From: a virus
Reading direction: 5' to 3' (one strand)
Virus record (IMG/VR): IMGVR_UViG_3300047562_001320
Coordinates: 1-23,313 of that record
Length of the DNA stretch: 23,313 nt
The notes beneath the pieces were generated by a model that saw only the letters and a list, made by a program, of their open reading frames with translations, ran no database searches and was not told the origin of the DNA. A program made the position numbers and the translations under genes. Shown here one piece after another: positions 22,076-23,313 of the stretch; positions within the stretch are counted from its first letter, which is position 1; each line of letters begins with the position of its first letter.

Positions 22076-23313
22076 ATGAGCTCAACATCAAGACAGAACA
22101 ACTTAATACTTACAGAAGACTGGAAACGCATATATCAGACCTTTAAAAATGCGGATTTCAAGTCCTACGACTTTGAGAATCTACGCAGGGTTATCATTAC
22201 ATATCTTAGAGAAAATTATCCTGAAGATTTTAACGATTACATAGAATCCAGTGAGTACATGGCTCTTATTGATGCTGTTGCTTTTCTGGGACAGAGCCTC
22301 TCGTTTAGAATAGATTTAGCCAGCAGAGAAAACTTTATTGAATTGGCAGAACGCAGAGATAGCGTTCTTAGAATAGCCAAGATGCTGAGCTACAACGCCA
22401 AGAGAAATACTTCTGCCAAGGGTCTCCTAAAGTTTAAGTCAGTCAAAACCACCGAACAAATTACAGACAGCAATGGTAGAAATCTAGCACAACAAATTGT
22501 TAGATGGAATGATCCAACCAACAGCAATTGGTCTGAACAATTTTTATTGGTGCTAAATGCTGCCATGTCAGATAACACAGAATTTGGTAGAAGTCAAGGC
22601 GCTGCCGTTATTCAAGGAATTCCTACAGAACAATATAGATTTAGAACCACAAACACAGATGTTCCGATTTACAATTTTTCTAAATCAATTTCAGGACGAT
22701 CAATGGTTTTTGAAATATTGAGTACGGCTTTCAAGAACAGTGAAGAAATATATGAAGAAGATCCAGTTCCAGGAACACAGTTAGGTTTCGTTTATAGACA
22801 GGATGGTCAAGGAGCAGGCAGTGCCAACACTGGTTTCTATTTCATGTTCAAGCAAGGAAGTTTAGAAGTATCTAATTTTAATATTAACGTTCCAACAACA
22901 AATGATTCAGTCGCAGTTGAAACAGACGGAATTAACAATAATGACATTTGGTTGTTTAAGATGAATCCAGATGGAACACAGTCAAACAAATGGACCAAGG
23001 TTAGCAGTCTTGTAGGAAACAACATTGCCTATAACAGCCTTTCCGGAAACCTTAAAAATATATACGCCGTACGAACAAGAAGTAACGACAGAGTTACTTT
23101 AGAATTTGCTGACGGCGTTTATGGAAATCTTCCACAGGGACCTTTCAGACTTTATTATAGAGTATCGAACGGACTTACGTACAGCATATCTCCATCGGAA
23201 GTTAGAGGAGTAGATATTTCTGTACAGTATCTTAGCAAGTCAGGAGCAGTTCAAACATTAACCATTGGTCTTGCTTTAGAATCCACGGTGTTAAATGCTT
23301 CCGCACAGGAAAC
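22076..23313 (+). CDS. gp6: Baseplate wedge protein gp6, partial
   Basis: The ATG at 22076 follows AGGAA and the frame stays open to the right edge (412 codons), so the C-terminus is missing; T4 gp6 has 660 residues. The N-terminal part shows the family signature: YDFENLRRVIITYLRENYPEDFNDYIESS, then MALIDAVAFLGQSLSFRIDLASRENF and ERRDSVLRIAKMLSYNAKRN. Later, LEFADGVYGNLPQGPFRLYYRVSNGL is the J-like wedge domain seen also in P2-type proteins. gp6 dimers form the inner ring linking wedges. Gene order 25-6 and operon placement support the call. Confidence 0.93.
   Translation, partial: MSSTSRQNNLILTEDWKRIYQTFKNADFKSYDFENLRRVIITYLRENYPEDFNDYIESSEYMALIDAVAFLGQSLSFRIDLASRENFIELAERRDSVLRIAKMLSYNAKRNTSAKGLLKFKSVKTTEQITDSNGRNLAQQIVRWNDPTNSNWSEQFLLVLNAAMSDNTEFGRSQGAAVIQGIPTEQYRFRTTNTDVPIYNFSKSISGRSMVFEILSTAFKNSEEIYEEDPVPGTQLGFVYRQDGQGAGSANTGFYFMFKQGSLEVSNFNINVPTTNDSVAVETDGINNNDIWLFKMNPDGTQSNKWTKVSSLVGNNIAYNSLSGNLKNIYAVRTRSNDRVTLEFADGVYGNLPQGPFRLYYRVSNGLTYSISPSEVRGVDISVQYLSKSGAVQTLTIGLALESTVLNASAQE

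Noticed and set aside
1-23313. CRISPR arrays, insertion sequences or integrase/attachment sites
   Set aside because: No regular spaced repeats, terminal inverted repeats with transposase, or integrase-like frame could be seen.

Overview
The window is part of the genome of a T4-like myovirus (contractile-tailed phage) of the marine lineage, resembling myoviruses of cyanobacteria or Pelagibacter. This rests on recognisable T4-type core proteins (portal gp20, baseplate gp5, gp6, gp25, gp48 and gp53, recombination gp46 and gp47, late sigma factor gp55) in versions that look like those of marine phages: a 280-residue gp55, a gp5 without a lysozyme domain and a 99-residue gp53. Nothing here identifies the host. 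Genes are tightly packed, often with ATGA or TAATG overlaps. There are no tRNA genes, insertion sequences or CRISPR arrays that I can see.

Layout. (1) 1-5792, minus strand: tape-measure-like protein, portal gp20, a 79-residue conserved small protein, an MptE/sialyltransferase-like protein and an acidic prohead-core-like protein cut by the left edge. (2) 5860-6959, plus strand: a gp26-type zinc-knuckle hub protein and a small coupled gene. (3) 6956-10388, minus strand: three overlapping genes whose products all begin with a short leader ending in (I/L)-x-E followed by G or A, the T4 prohead-protease site and capsid-targeting pattern. They are candidate internal head proteins. (4) 10389-11020: about 630 bases without a convincing gene, rich in hairpins, with a G+C-richer right half that can fold into a branched structure; a candidate noncoding RNA. 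(5) 11021-15906, minus strand: gp55, gp47, gp46, a 2-oxoglutarate/Fe(II) dioxygenase, a small basic protein and a GIY-YIG nuclease. (6) 15990-23313, plus strand: gp48, gp53, a large hub protein, gp5, gp25 and gp6 (cut by the right edge), a baseplate operon.

Regulation. TATAAATA-type late promoter boxes stand 28-51 bases before the structural operons: face to face at 5819-5850, and before the internal-protein operon, gp48 and the prohead-core gene. In contrast, gp47 and gp46 are preceded by TTGACA-N17-TAAAAT, a host sigma-70-type promoter. The gp55 made from region 5 would direct RNA polymerase to the late boxes, so one window holds both the late regulator and its targets.
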